Assembly: GCF_020514235.1 (NCBI RefSeq)
Contig: NZ_VTLB01000001.1
Location: 62,001-126,000, forward strand
Direction of reading: 5' to 3'
DNA: 64,000 bases
Source: Synechococcus sp. MU1617
GTDB lineage: Bacteria; Cyanobacteriota; Cyanobacteriia; PCC-6307; Cyanobiaceae
A program made the translations under genes and the position numbers. This document shows positions 43,208-53,103 of this stretch, piece by piece. The notes below the pieces were generated by a model. It was not told the origin of the DNA, ran no database searches, and worked only from the letters and a program-made list of their open reading frames with translations. How positions within the stretch are numbered: the stretch's first letter is position 1; each line of letters begins with the position of its first letter.

Positions 43208-43690
43208 ATGAGCCTCGACGCTGACGCCAAGAAGGTCCTGCTTCGCAAGATCCCCCACGGTCTCTTCATCTGCGGCGTGCGCAACGGCGATGAGGTCAAC
43301 GGTTTCACCGCCAGCTGGGTGACCCAGGGATCGTTCGAACCACCGTTGGTTGTGATGGGCGTTCGGGCAGACAGCAGCAGCCACGCCATCATCGAGGCCA
43401 CCGGCAAGTTTTCCCTCAATGTGCTGCGGGCCGATCAAAAGGACCTGGCGGCGGTGTTTTTCAAGCCCCAGAAGGCGCTCGGTGGTCGCTTTGAAGCGGC
43501 ACCCTTCGAAGAAGGTGAGCTTGGCCTTCCCCTTCTCACCGATGCCGTCGGTGGTGTGGAGTGCGAGCTCGTGGGTTCGATCAAGCACGGTGACCACACC
43601 GTCTTTGTCGGCGAAGTCAAAACGGCGCGTCTGATTGCCGATGGCGAGGCCCTGAACCTGGCCAGCACCGGCTGGAATTACGGCGGCTGA
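43208..43690 (+). CDS. Flavin reductase-like FMN-binding protein
   Basis: A 160-residue split-barrel flavin reductase: KIPHGLFICGVRNGDEVNGFTASWVTQ is the typical FMN-binding N-terminus, followed by PPLVVMGVRADSSSH and a C-terminal GDHTVFVGEV. Related domains occur fused at the C-terminus of cyanobacterial flavodiiron proteins. ATG 43208 fits the family start; a longer open frame is read through from the divergent gene. It lies 9 bp before uvrC. Confidence 0.85.
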   Translation: MSLDADAKKVLLRKIPHGLFICGVRNGDEVNGFTASWVTQGSFEPPLVVMGVRADSSSHAIIEATGKFSLNVLRADQKDLAAVFFKPQKALGGRFEAAPFEEGELGLPLLTDAVGGVECELVGSIKHGDHTVFVGEVKTARLIADGEALNLASTGWNYGG

Positions 43691-43699
43691 GCTGGCCTG

Positions 43700-45685
43700 G
43701 TGGATGCCGCCTCCGGTGCACCGCTGCTGACGCAGCCCGAGCGTCTCGAACGCCGCCTCAAGGAGATCCCCGCTGAGCCGGGTTGCTATCTGATGCGAGA
43801 CGGCGACGACCGGATCCTCTACGTCGGCAAGTCGAAGGCGTTGCGTAGTCGCGTGCGCAGCTATTTCCGCAGCCGCCACGATCTGTCACCACGGATCCGG
43901 CTGATGACGCGCCAAGTCTGTGAGATCGAGTTCATCGTCACCGACAGCGAGGCGGAGGCCCTCGTGCTCGAGTCGAACCTGATCAAGAACCATCAGCCGC
44001 ATTTCAACGTGTTGCTGAAGGACGACAAGAAATATCCGTACCTCTGCATCACCTGGAGTGAGGCCTACCCACGGATTTTCATCACCCGTCGCCGCCGCTT
44101 CCGCAGTCCCCTTGATCGCTTTTACGGGCCCTATGTCGATGTCGGCCTGCTGCGCCGCACCCTGTTCCTGGTGAAGCGGGTGTTTCCGCTGCGCCAACGA
44201 CCACGTCCGATGTATCCCGACCGGACCTGCCTCAACTACAGCATTGGCCGCTGTCCGGGGGTCTGCCAGGAAAAAATCAGCTCAGAGGACTATCACCGCA
44301 CCCTGCGCAAGGTGGCGATGGTCTTTCAAGGCCGCAGTGATGAACTGCAGCAGCTGCTTCAGGAGCAGATGGAGCGGTACGCCGAGCGGATGGACTACGA
44401 GTCGGCGGCCCGGGTCCGGGATCAACTTCAGGGGCTGGATCAGCTCACCGCCGACCAGAAGATGAGCCTGCCGGATTCCTCCGTGAGTCGGGATGTGCTG
44501 GCCCTTGCCTTTGATGAACGGTTGGCGGCCGTTCAGCTGTTTCAAATGCGCGCCGGGAAGTTGGTGGGACGTCTCGGCTACACCGCCGACGCCTCAGGCC
44601 TGGAACCTGGACTGATCCTGCAACGGGTGATTGAAGAGCACTACAGCCAGGTGGATTCCGTTGAGGTTCCCCCCGAGCTGTTGGTGCAGCACGCTCTGCC
44701 CCAGCAGAAACTGATGGAGGACTGGCTCTCGGAACAGCGGGAGCGTCGGGTGCAGATCCACTGCCCCCAGCGCCAGCAGAAGGCCGACCTGATCGAACTG
44801 GTTCAGCGCAATGCGGAGTTTGAGTTGCTCCGCGCCAAGCAAGGCCAGGAGAAGCAGTCGTTGGCCACGGAGGATCTGGCGCAACTGCTGGAGTTGCCGA
44901 CCCCGCCCCGGCGGATCGAGGGGTACGACATCAGTCACATCCAGGGCAGCGATGCCGTGGCCTCCCAGGTGGTGTTCATCGACGGATTGCCCGCTAAGCA
45001 GCACTACCGCAAGTACAAGATCCGCAGCAGCAGCATCCGCGCTGGTCACAGCGACGACTTCATGGCGATGGCAGAGATCATGCGCCGCCGTTTTCGCCGC
45101 TGGGCTCGGGCCAAGGCGGAGGGGGTGGATGTGGGTGCCCTGCGTCACAAAGGCGGCAGCGCCTTGCAGACCGATGGCCTCAACGACTGGCCCGATGTGG
45201 TGATGATTGACGGCGGTAAAGGCCAGCTCTCAGCCGTGATGGAGGCCCTGCGGGAGCTGGATCTGCACGAGGATCTCAACGTCTGCTCCCTCGCCAAGCA
45301 GCGCGAAGAGGTGTTTCTCCCCGGCGAAAGCCAGCCGCTGGAGAGTGAACCGGATCAGCTCGGGGTTGTGCTTCTCCGCCGCTTGCGGGACGAAGCCCAC
45401 CGTTTCGCCGTCAGCTTCCACCGCCAGCAGCGTGGTGAGCGGATGAAGCGTTCACGCCTGTCGGACATCCCTGGGGTCGGTCCCAAGCGGGTCAAGGATC
45501 TATTGGCTCACTTCCATTCGATTGATGCCATCCAGCTGGCATCGCTTGAGACCCTGTCCAAGGCTCCTGGTGTCGGCCCGGCGCTGGCCCGCGACATCCA
45601 CGATTTCTTCCACCCGTCGGAGGACGGCACCGACGCTGATGCCATGGCTGCTTTAGAAGGGCAGCCTCAGGAACTCTCCGCATGA
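43700..45685 (+). CDS. uvrC: Excinuclease ABC subunit C
   Basis: A 661-residue nuclease that makes both incisions in nucleotide excision repair. The GIY-YIG domain is at the N-terminus ([20 protein letters not shown]), a UVR motif follows ([14 protein letters not shown]), then the RNase H-like domain ([28 protein letters not shown]) and tandem helix-hairpin-helix elements near the end ([25 protein letters not shown]). The start is GTG 43700. It overlaps the next gene as ATGA. Confidence 0.96.
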   Translation: MDAASGAPLLTQPERLERRLKEIPAEPGCYLMRDGDDRILYVGKSKALRSRVRSYFRSRHDLSPRIRLMTRQVCEIEFIVTDSEAEALVLESNLIKNHQPHFNVLLKDDKKYPYLCITWSEAYPRIFITRRRRFRSPLDRFYGPYVDVGLLRRTLFLVKRVFPLRQRPRPMYPDRTCLNYSIGRCPGVCQEKISSEDYHRTLRKVAMVFQGRSDELQQLLQEQMERYAERMDYESAARVRDQLQGLDQLTADQKMSLPDSSVSRDVLALAFDERLAAVQLFQMRAGKLVGRLGYTADASGLEPGLILQRVIEEHYSQVDSVEVPPELLVQHALPQQKLMEDWLSEQRERRVQIHCPQRQQKADLIELVQRNAEFELLRAKQGQEKQSLATEDLAQLLELPTPPRRIEGYDISHIQGSDAVASQVVFIDGLPAKQHYRKYKIRSSSIRAGHSDDFMAMAEIMRRRFRRWARAKAEGVDVGALRHKGGSALQTDGLNDWPDVVMIDGGKGQLSAVMEALRELDLHEDLNVCSLAKQREEVFLPGESQPLESEPDQLGVVLLRRLRDEAHRFAVSFHRQQRGERMKRSRLSDIPGVGPKRVKDLLAHFHSIDAIQLASLETLSKAPGVGPALARDIHDFFHPSEDGTDADAMAALEGQPQELSA

Positions 45686-45969
45686 TCCGTCATCTCTGCA
45701 TGGCTCTGGCTGGAGTGCTTCTGCTCGCCACTCCGGTCTGGGCGTCCCCCGGCCTGTGCACGGGGCCCGTGTGTGCCGATGGCATCACCCGCAGTGCCAA
45801 GAACCACTGGCAGTTGGTGCTGCGGCTCAACGATCAGCAGGGCCATCGAGAAAAAGTGGTGATGAATTGCCGGGCCGGCCAGCTGAGCCCCATGGCAGGA
45901 CCCGTGGATCGCGCCTATGCCACCGCCCTGGGCCGTCGTGCCTGCCGCCTTGCTGGGGAGGACAGCTGA
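45682..45969 (+). CDS. Small exported protein of unknown function
   Basis: A 95-residue protein with a Sec signal ([21 protein letters not shown]) and a mature part with four cysteines (CTGPVCADG near the start, NCRAGQ and RRACRLAG), which could form two disulfides. I do not recognise the family. It is translationally coupled to uvrC (ATGA) and 2 bp ahead of the photolyase-related gene, so it rides in a DNA-repair operon, though its export argues against a direct repair role. Confidence 0.65.
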   Translation: MIRHLCMALAGVLLLATPVWASPGLCTGPVCADGITRSAKNHWQLVLRLNDQQGHREKVVMNCRAGQLSPMAGPVDRAYATALGRRACRLAGEDS

Positions 45970-45971
45970 CG

Positions 45972-47468
45972 GTGGATCTCAGTCTCGTTTTTCCCCATCA
46001 GCTGTTTGAGAACCATCCCGCGATCCAGCCGGGGCGAGCCGTGGCCCTGATCGAGGATCCGCTGCTGTTTGGTTCCGATCCCCGCTGGCCGATCCAGGTG
46101 CATCGGCAGCGCCTGCTTCTGCATCGGGCCTCGATGAATGCCTATGCAGAGATGCTTCAGGCCAAGGGCTTCTCTGTGCTGCGGATCCTGCAGGGCCAGG
46201 CGGCCAGCACCGCTGTGATCCTCGGGGGTCTGCTCGATCAGGGCTACCGCTCCTTTCATCTCGCGGATCCGGTGGACGATGTTCTGACCCAACGGATCTC
46301 CGCCTTCGCATCACGCCATGACTGCGGTCTGGAGGTCGTCCCCACCCCGATGCTGCTCACCCCAGAGGCCGTCATCGATGACCATTTTGGCTCCGGCAAG
46401 AAGCCCCTGATGGGTCGCTTCTACGAGATGCAGCGCAAGCGACTGGATCTGCTGATCGATCCGGATGGTGGCCCTGTCGGCGGCCGCTGGAGTTTCGATG
46501 CCGACAACCGCAAGAAGCTTCCCAAGGGAATCCTTGTCCCTGAGCTCCCCGCCGAACGTTCGAGCAGCTCGATCGCCATCGTCAACACCGCTCGGCAGCA
46601 GCTGATTGAGGAGGGGGTGGCCGGCATCGGCAGCTGGGACGGCTTCCATTACCCCGTCACCCATGGCGATGCAGCCCGTTGGTTGGATCAATTCCTCGAT
46701 CAGCGGCTGCGCCAGTTCGGGGCTTACGAAGATGCGATCAGCACCCAGCACCAGGTGATGTGGCACAGCGTGCTCACGCCAATGCTCAACATCGGTTTGC
46801 TCACGCCGCAGCAGGTGCTGGATCGAACGCTGGAACGGGCTGAGGCCGGTGATGTCCCCCTCAATTCATTGGAGGGATTTCTACGTCAGATCGTCGGGTG
46901 GCGAGAGTTCATGGCCGCGATGTACCGGCGCCATGGTGTCGAGATGCGTAACGGCAATTTTTGGGGCTTTGAAGACCGACCGATCCCTTCAGCTTTTTAC
47001 ACCGCTTCCACGGGACTGCCTCCGATTGATGACGCCATCCGCCATGCCCTAGAGACCGGTTATTGCCATCACATCGAACGTCTGATGCTCCTGGGCAACG
47101 TGATGCTCCTCTGCGGATTCCATCCAACCCGGATTTACTGCTGGTTTATGGAGCTGTTTGTGGATGCCTACGACTGGGTGATGGTGCCCAACGTCTATGG
47201 CATGAGTCAGTTTGCCGATGGTGGCATCTTCACCACCAAGCCTTATCTCTCCGGGTCGAACTACGTTCGCAAGATGTCGGACTACCGCAAAGGCGAGTGG
47301 TGTGACACCTGGGATGGCTTGTTCTGGAGTTTCATCCATTGCCATCAAGACTTCTTCCGGCGCCAATACCGCCTGGCGATGATGGCCCGGAATCTGGATC
47401 GCATGGCTTCCGATGTTCTGGCGGCCCATCAACGCCGGGCCAGCGATTTTCTTGACGCTCTCACCTGA
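45972..47468 (+). CDS. Photolyase/cryptochrome-related protein (DPRP / FeS-BCP family)
   Basis: A 498-residue flavoprotein of the deoxyribodipyrimidine photolyase-related family, whose studied members are (6-4) photolyases or cryptochromes with a 4Fe-4S cluster. Signs are SLVFPHQLFENHP at the N-terminus, SWDGFHYPVTHGDA, GWREFMAAMYRRHG and GYCHHIERLMLLGN. GTG 45972 starts immediately after the exported protein. Cysteines in the cluster region are C365, C381, C390, C444 and C457, but the pair normally following the KMSDY motif (434-438) seems absent. It may lack or have a rearranged cluster. Confidence 0.83.
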   Translation: MDLSLVFPHQLFENHPAIQPGRAVALIEDPLLFGSDPRWPIQVHRQRLLLHRASMNAYAEMLQAKGFSVLRILQGQAASTAVILGGLLDQGYRSFHLADPVDDVLTQRISAFASRHDCGLEVVPTPMLLTPEAVIDDHFGSGKKPLMGRFYEMQRKRLDLLIDPDGGPVGGRWSFDADNRKKLPKGILVPELPAERSSSSIAIVNTARQQLIEEGVAGIGSWDGFHYPVTHGDAARWLDQFLDQRLRQFGAYEDAISTQHQVMWHSVLTPMLNIGLLTPQQVLDRTLERAEAGDVPLNSLEGFLRQIVGWREFMAAMYRRHGVEMRNGNFWGFEDRPIPSAFYTASTGLPPIDDAIRHALETGYCHHIERLMLLGNVMLLCGFHPTRIYCWFMELFVDAYDWVMVPNVYGMSQFADGGIFTTKPYLSGSNYVRKMSDYRKGEWCDTWDGLFWSFIHCHQDFFRRQYRLAMMARNLDRMASDVLAAHQRRASDFLDALT

Positions 47469-47503
47469 ACCCTGCGTAAGGTCGCTCCAGAGCAGTTGTG
47501 TTG

Positions 47504-48076
47504 ATGACGTTTTCGCCTGAGGCCTACCTCTGGTTCAAGACCCTGCACATCGTTGGAGTTGTGGTGTGGTTTGCAGGCCTCTTCTACCTGGTGCGCCTGT
47601 TCATCTACCACGTTGAAACCGAGGAACTGGCGCCGGAATTGCAGCAGCCGTTTCGCGATCAATACACCTTGATGGAGAAACGTCTCGCCAACATCATCAC
47701 CACGCCCGGTATGGCGGTGGCGGTGTCGATGGCCATCGGGTTGCTGCTGGCCCAGCCCTCCTGGCTTCAGCAGGGCTGGATGCACGCCAAGCTCGCCTTC
47801 GTGGCGGCTTTGCTGGCCTATCACGTGTTTTGTTACCGGCTGATGGGCCAACTCCACGCCGGCACCTGTGCCTGGTCGGGCAAGCAGCTCCGCGCCCTCA
47901 ATGAGCTGCCCACGTTGCTGCTGGTGATCGTGGTGATGCTGGTGGTGTTCAAAACACAGTTCCCCACCAGCGCAGCGAGCTGGTTCATCGTCGCCCTGGT
48001 GGTGTTCATGGCGGCGTCGATTCAGTTCTATGCCCGTTGGCGCCGACTGCGGGCCGAAGCCTCCGCTAAAGCTTGA
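47504..48076 (+). CDS. hemJ: Protoporphyrinogen IX oxidase HemJ
   Basis: A 190-residue membrane protein of the UPF0093/HemJ family, the cyanobacterial enzyme that oxidises protoporphyrinogen IX for heme and chlorophyll. It has about four to five helices; key features are LHIVGVVVWFAGLFYLVRLF (conserved His), TTPGMAVAVSMAIG, and the conserved basic WMHAKLAFV segment. ATG 47504 is chosen; GTG 47498 and TTG 47501 directly precede it in frame. Confidence 0.92.
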   Translation: MTFSPEAYLWFKTLHIVGVVVWFAGLFYLVRLFIYHVETEELAPELQQPFRDQYTLMEKRLANIITTPGMAVAVSMAIGLLLAQPSWLQQGWMHAKLAFVAALLAYHVFCYRLMGQLHAGTCAWSGKQLRALNELPTLLLVIVVMLVVFKTQFPTSAASWFIVALVVFMAASIQFYARWRRLRAEASAKA

Positions 48077-48089
48077 GATGAGGGCTGAG

Positions 48090-48737
48090 ATGACCCATCC
48101 GCTCAAGGCTGTTCTCGACCAGGTGGGACCGTCGAGCTGCCCCACCACGCACAACTTTCACTGCCATACCGTCTGCAGCGACGGCAGCCTCGAACCGCTG
48201 GCTCTGATTCAGCAGGCCACCGAGCGGGGGCTCCAGCATCTTGCGGTGACGGATCACCACAGCAGCCAAGCCCATCAGGAAATCCAAGCCTGGCTGAAGC
48301 AGCAGCGCGGCACCGGTGCGGTGCTCCCCACGGTCTGGAGCGGCATGGAAATCAGTGCACTGCTGAAGGGTTGCCTGGTTCATGTGCTCGCCCTTGGCTT
48401 CGAGCTGAACCACCCTGCGCTTCAGCCTTACAACCGTGGTGATGCCGTTGTCGGTGAACCGCTAAGGGCTGAGGCGGTGGTCAAGGCCATCCATGACGCC
48501 GGTGGATTGGCGGTGTTGGCCCATCCCGCCCGTTATCGCCTGGGTCATGACCTGTTGATCGATGAGGCGGCTCGTCTCGGTTTCGATGGCGGTGAAGCCT
48601 GGTACGACTACGACATGCAACCAACCTGGTCTGCCAGTCCGTTGATCTGCGAATCCATCGATCGACAGCTGAGCAACCTTGGCCTTTTGCGTACGTGTGG
48701 CACCGATACCCATGGAATTGACCTTTGCGGCCGCTAA
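48090..48737 (+). CDS. PHP-domain phosphoesterase
   Basis: A 215-residue metal-dependent hydrolase of the PHP superfamily: HCHTVCSDGSLEPLALI (HXH motif), VTDHHSS, GMEIS and the later LAHPARY and CGTDTHGIDL metal sites. Such proteins hydrolyse nucleoside 3',5'-bisphosphates or short oligonucleotides; the substrate is not evident here. ATG 48090 is preferred; ATG 48078 would add four residues and lies 1 bp after the hemJ stop. Confidence 0.85.
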   Translation: MTHPLKAVLDQVGPSSCPTTHNFHCHTVCSDGSLEPLALIQQATERGLQHLAVTDHHSSQAHQEIQAWLKQQRGTGAVLPTVWSGMEISALLKGCLVHVLALGFELNHPALQPYNRGDAVVGEPLRAEAVVKAIHDAGGLAVLAHPARYRLGHDLLIDEAARLGFDGGEAWYDYDMQPTWSASPLICESIDRQLSNLGLLRTCGTDTHGIDLCGR

Positions 48738-48764
48738 GTTCATCCCATCTCAGTTCCGGTCGAC

Positions 48765-49319
48765 ATGGGCTTCTTGGATCGTCTGCTGAAAAAGGATTCC
48801 GCAGAGTCCGACTCCACGATTCAGCCGCGCAAGCCAGCGAAGGACAAGCCGGCCGAGTTCTTCCTCGATGCCGATTCCTCATCCTCACTGGGTGACGTGG
48901 ACTACATGCGGGAGTCGAAGACGATTCGTCGCACCTTCCCCGGCACGGTCGACAGCCCCGGCACCAAGGAGCAGATCATGGAGGTGGCCGCTGAAACCGG
49001 GAAGCTTGAAAAGCGCAGCGAAGGCCTCGGTGGTGTTGTCAAAAAGGAAGAATCAATCAGCCTCAATGCGGGCATCCCTACACCGGTGAAGAAAACCTTC
49101 GCCGAGCAGGTGAGTACGGAGGAGATGAGCAAGCGCCTCAAGGGCACGGCCATCACCGGTGTGAATACACCCGCTCCAGCAGATGCTGCTCCCGTTGGAC
49201 GCAAGGAAGAGCTCAAGGCACAGGAACAACCGGTGGCTAAGGCTGGTTCCGCTGCGCCTTCCTCGAAGCCTGGATCGATCGATCCCTTCCGTCAGATGGT
49301 TCGCGACCTCAACAAATAG
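48765..49319 (+). CDS. Soluble, low-complexity protein of unknown function
   Basis: A 184-residue hydrophilic protein starting MGFLDRLLKKDSAESD, with a conserved-looking centre (DVDYMRESKTIRRTFPGTV) and a Pro/Ala/Glu-rich, probably disordered C-terminal half ending DPFRQMVRDLNK. No known domain is recognised. The central segment, with an aromatic and basic cluster and a proline, could be a binding motif. The 3' end overlaps cobN by 11 bp. Confidence 0.7.
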   Translation: MGFLDRLLKKDSAESDSTIQPRKPAKDKPAEFFLDADSSSSLGDVDYMRESKTIRRTFPGTVDSPGTKEQIMEVAAETGKLEKRSEGLGGVVKKEESISLNAGIPTPVKKTFAEQVSTEEMSKRLKGTAITGVNTPAPADAAPVGRKEELKAQEQPVAKAGSAAPSSKPGSIDPFRQMVRDLNK

Positions 49320-52300
49320 GGCTTCCGCGTTCAATTTGGGCTTCGCTGCTGTTCACCAGCGTTTGCAGGTGCAGCAGCTGCTCATCAGTTGCTGAAGCCC
49401 AAAGGCCTCGATTCGAGGCCTCCAGCAGTCGTTCGGCCATGTCCCTCAGCACCCAGGGATTGCTTGCCTTTAGGAAGTCGAGAATCCGCGACTGACTCAG
49501 CCACTCATCACACAGCGCGCCATAGCACCAATCGGGAACGCGATCGGTGGCGGCGTCGTAGGCAAACAGGTAATCAAGGCTGGCCCCCATCTCGAAGGCC
49601 CCCTTGTAGCCGTGTCGCATCATTCCCTCGATCCAGCGGGGGTTGAGCATCCTGCTGCGCATCACCTTGTCCAGTTCCTTCTCGAGCCGATGCAGGCGAG
49701 GCCGCTCGGAGCGGGAATGGTCCCCGAACCAAAGCTGCGGACGGACTCCTGACACCTCCTCCACCGCGGCACTAAGGCCACCCTGGAACTGGTAGTAGTC
49801 GTCGGAATCAAGCAGATCGTGCTCGCGATTGTCCTGGTTGTGGAGCACCACCTGCACTCTGCCCAAGGCCCGCTCCAGGCCGGAACGATCGAGGCTGGGG
49901 GCGGCGCCACCGTCGTATGACCACTGGCTCCAGCTGAGGAAGGCTTGGCCCAGGTCTGCTCGGGATTCCCAGGCACCACTGTCGATCAGAGCCTGCAGAC
50001 CGGCTCCATAGGCACCGGGGGCGGATCCATAGATGCGGCCCTGTGGTCCTCCTTGACGGGTGAGCTCGGCTAGGGGGTTGAGTTCATCCGGTTCATCGAG
50101 GGCCGCAATCATCGACTGGGCCTGATGCACCCAGCCCACCAATTGGGGAAATGCATCGCGAAACAGTCCGGAGATACGCAGCACCACATCCACCCGTGGT
50201 CGCCCCAGCAAGCGGGCTGGAATCACCTCCAGGTCCACCAGCCTTCGGGTGGGACCGTCCCAGACCGGTCGAACACCAATCAGGGCCAGCAGCTGGGCGA
50301 TGTCTTCTCCGCCATTGCGCATCGTGGCCGTTCCCCACACCGAAAGCGCCAAATGGCGCAGCGGCTCCCCCTGCTCCAGCAGATGCAGATCCAATAGCTG
50401 TTCTGCTGAGCGTCGCCCCAGGTCCCAAGCGGCTTCCGTGGGCAAGCCCCGAAGATCGACGGAATAAAAGTTCCGGCCTGTGGGCAGCACATCGGGACGG
50501 CCACGACTCGGAGCTCCTGACGGTCCAGCAGCAATGCGCTGACCCTGAATGCCCCGAAGGAACGCCGCTTTTTCGGCTGCGGCACAACCGCTCAAGCGGG
50601 GCCAGAGGTCGTTGCGCAGGTTCAGCAGGCAGGGATCCTCCGGGTTCCAGGTCCGGAAGGGTTCCGCCAGCCCGTCGCACTGTTCCCCATGGACGACCTG
50701 ACGGATCAACAGCTGAGCCTGCTGCTCAAGCCACGCACAACCATCCCCAACACGACGGCAGTCCGAGCCGCCCAGCACCCTCAGGTGGGTCTGGTCCGTC
50801 TCCGAGAGCTTGTCGCCTTCGTCCTGTTGCCAGGGGTCGAAGCCCAGACCTGCCTGCAGGGCCATGGCTTGCAGCAAGCCAGGCTGTCCCTGTCTGGGGG
50901 GACGGGCCAGGGCAACAAGCAGTTCATCGGCGGCTTTTGCCGATGGCGCAACACCGAACCGATGTAGGCCCGTGCGGATCTGCGATTCCTTCAGCTCGCA
51001 GAGATAGGTCTCCGCCTGATCCAGACAGCTCTCCAGCAGCTCCGGTTGCCGGCGAATGTCCTCTTCGCTGGGGATTCCTGGCCAGTTGAGGGACAGCAAG
51101 CTGGCATGCACCGACTGTTCCAGCACCTGGGCTCGCTGCCCCCCCAGCTGTCGTACCTCCACCAGTTCGTCGAGCAGTCCCTCCAACCGTTGCAGTGGTC
51201 CGTGCAACCCAGCACGACCCAAGGGCGGCGTGAGATGGTCCAGCACCACGGCGTGACCGCGACGCTTGGCCTGGGACCCTTCGCCGGGGTCGTTGACGAT
51301 GAAGGGGTAGAGATGTGGGATGGGGCCGAGGGCCAGCCCGGGGCCGCAGGCATCGCTTAACCCCACTGACTTGCCCGGCAGCCATTCCGCACTGCCGTGC
51401 TTGCCCACATGCAGCATCACCTGGGTTTGATGCACGCTGCGCAGCCAGAGGTACTGGGCCAGATACCGGTGCGGTGGCGGCAGATCCGGTGAGTGGAGAT
51501 CGGCGATCTGGTCGGCGTCATAGCCACGATCCGGCTGGATCAGCACCACCACATGACCGAAGCGCAGGCCGTGAATGGCAAACCCCTGGTTTGGATCCAG
51601 ATCGCAGGCGGTCTCTGGAGGTCCCCATCGGGATTCGATCAAGCATCGAGCCTGCTCCGGAACAGTTCGCCACCACTGCTGATAGGTGGTGAGGGGCAGA
51701 TGATCCAGTGGTGGTCGGTGCTGTCCCTCCGGTGCATTGGTGCGACCGGACAACAGCTGTTGCATCAAGCCATCGCCGGTATCCGGCAAGGCCTCCGTGC
51801 CCAGGTCATGGCCTGCGTCCGCCAGCCATCGGAGCATCCGCGCCGTGCTGTCCGGTGTATCGAGGCCAACACCATTGGCTACACGGCCATCGCGCACGGG
51901 ATAGTTGGCTAACACCATGGCGATGCGCCGCTCGGTGCATGGGGTCTGGCGCAACTCCACCCAGTGCAGGCAGTGCTCGACCAGCCATGCCAGCCCCCGT
52001 TGATCCGGCTGCAGACAAGGAATAGCCGTGGCCAGAGGTCCGCTCGTCTGCCGGTGCTCACGAAAACCGCAGGGCCGCGTGGTGATCCGGGCATCCAGCT
52101 CCGGCATCACCACTTGCAAGGACAGGTCCATCGGATTGAGCCCCTGGCTGCTCTCCAGCCACTGGGCACGGCTGCGGCTGCTGCTGAGCAGTTGCAACAC
52201 CGGTCGATCCAGCCGATCCCAGAGGGGGCTGCCCAATCCGGCCTGTTCGGCCTGCACTGAGGCAAAGGACGTGCCCGCGATCACGAGCTCAGCGTTTTGC

Positions 52301-53037
52301 TGTTCCAACAGGTCATGAACTCCGGCCTGTACTGCCGGGTCTCTCAAGCTGCTGACCCAGAGCAGGCAGGGTCGCAGTCCCTGTTGCCGAAGTGCGGCCG
52401 TGAGTTCATCCGCCAGGGCCAGATCTCCGGCCTGAAACTGAGCTCGATAGAGCACCACGCCAACCGCGGCCCCCGGTTCATCGCGCCAATCCCAGGGCAT
52501 CGGATCGGGGCAAGGCACCACCGCGACGCTGTCGGGTGATGGGGGGGTGCCCTCCAGCAGGGCCTCGAGGGCCTTCAAGCACTGCCCCATGTTGTCGATG
52601 CCGCCTTCCCGCAGCAGTGCCGACAGCTGATCCGCCAGTTCGGGGCTGCAGGATCCCAAACCATGTAGCTCGTTGCTCTGATCGGCGGTTCCGGCAAGCA
52701 CGATCAGTTGCCGCTGCGTCGCTTCGCCGCACCAGCGCTGCAGTTGCTCCAGGCCATAGCTCCAGTGCCCACGGCTGCCAAGCAGGCGCACCACAATCAA
52801 CCTCGCCGCTTGGGCGGTGGTGTTGAGGTAGTGGTCCAGCTGGGCTGGGTGGTCAAGGCAGCTCAGGGGCAATGCCCGGATCCGATCGTTCCAGGCCGGG
52901 TTGCTCGCCAGGCTCGCGTCGAGGCAGCTGATGTCCGTGCCAGCGCTGGTGAGGAACAGCACGTCCGCAACCGGCTGCTCGACGAGCACCACATCTTCCG
53001 GTGGGTCTAGACCCGGACAGGTGGCAAGGCGATGCAT
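49309..53037 (-). CDS. cobN: Cobaltochelatase subunit CobN
   Basis: A 1242-residue large chelatase subunit that inserts cobalt into a corrin ring in cobalamin synthesis; it is homologous to magnesium chelatase ChlH. Family signs are VLLHVGKHGSAEWLPGKSVG-type segments (MLHVGKHGSAEWLPG), GHAVVLDHLTPPLGRAG, the ISGLFRDAFP motif and DYYQFQGGLSAAV. ChlH is ruled less likely by length and these CobN-type stretches, but the two are close relatives. No cobalamin riboswitch is visible in the 66-bp upstream gap. Confidence 0.93.
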   Translation of the reverse strand: MHRLATCPGLDPPEDVVLVEQPVADVLFLTSAGTDISCLDASLASNPAWNDRIRALPLSCLDHPAQLDHYLNTTAQAARLIVVRLLGSRGHWSYGLEQLQRWCGEATQRQLIVLAGTADQSNELHGLGSCSPELADQLSALLREGGIDNMGQCLKALEALLEGTPPSPDSVAVVPCPDPMPWDWRDEPGAAVGVVLYRAQFQAGDLALADELTAALRQQGLRPCLLWVSSLRDPAVQAGVHDLLEQQNAELVIAGTSFASVQAEQAGLGSPLWDRLDRPVLQLLSSSRSRAQWLESSQGLNPMDLSLQVVMPELDARITTRPCGFREHRQTSGPLATAIPCLQPDQRGLAWLVEHCLHWVELRQTPCTERRIAMVLANYPVRDGRVANGVGLDTPDSTARMLRWLADAGHDLGTEALPDTGDGLMQQLLSGRTNAPEGQHRPPLDHLPLTTYQQWWRTVPEQARCLIESRWGPPETACDLDPNQGFAIHGLRFGHVVVLIQPDRGYDADQIADLHSPDLPPPHRYLAQYLWLRSVHQTQVMLHVGKHGSAEWLPGKSVGLSDACGPGLALGPIPHLYPFIVNDPGEGSQAKRRGHAVVLDHLTPPLGRAGLHGPLQRLEGLLDELVEVRQLGGQRAQVLEQSVHASLLSLNWPGIPSEEDIRRQPELLESCLDQAETYLCELKESQIRTGLHRFGVAPSAKAADELLVALARPPRQGQPGLLQAMALQAGLGFDPWQQDEGDKLSETDQTHLRVLGGSDCRRVGDGCAWLEQQAQLLIRQVVHGEQCDGLAEPFRTWNPEDPCLLNLRNDLWPRLSGCAAAEKAAFLRGIQGQRIAAGPSGAPSRGRPDVLPTGRNFYSVDLRGLPTEAAWDLGRRSAEQLLDLHLLEQGEPLRHLALSVWGTATMRNGGEDIAQLLALIGVRPVWDGPTRRLVDLEVIPARLLGRPRVDVVLRISGLFRDAFPQLVGWVHQAQSMIAALDEPDELNPLAELTRQGGPQGRIYGSAPGAYGAGLQALIDSGAWESRADLGQAFLSWSQWSYDGGAAPSLDRSGLERALGRVQVVLHNQDNREHDLLDSDDYYQFQGGLSAAVEEVSGVRPQLWFGDHSRSERPRLHRLEKELDKVMRSRMLNPRWIEGMMRHGYKGAFEMGASLDYLFAYDAATDRVPDWCYGALCDEWLSQSRILDFLKASNPWVLRDMAERLLEASNRGLWASATDEQLLHLQTLVNSSEAQIERGSPIC

Positions 53038-53103
53038 GACCTCATTCTCCGTGTTTGTGGTGACCGGTGGTGAGAAGATTCAGCGGTCGGATCCATCACG
53101 GTG

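Noticed and set aside
53038-53103. Cobalamin riboswitch between cobN and ilvE
   Set aside because: The gap is 66 bp, too short for the aptamer, and no B12-box-like sequence is evident.
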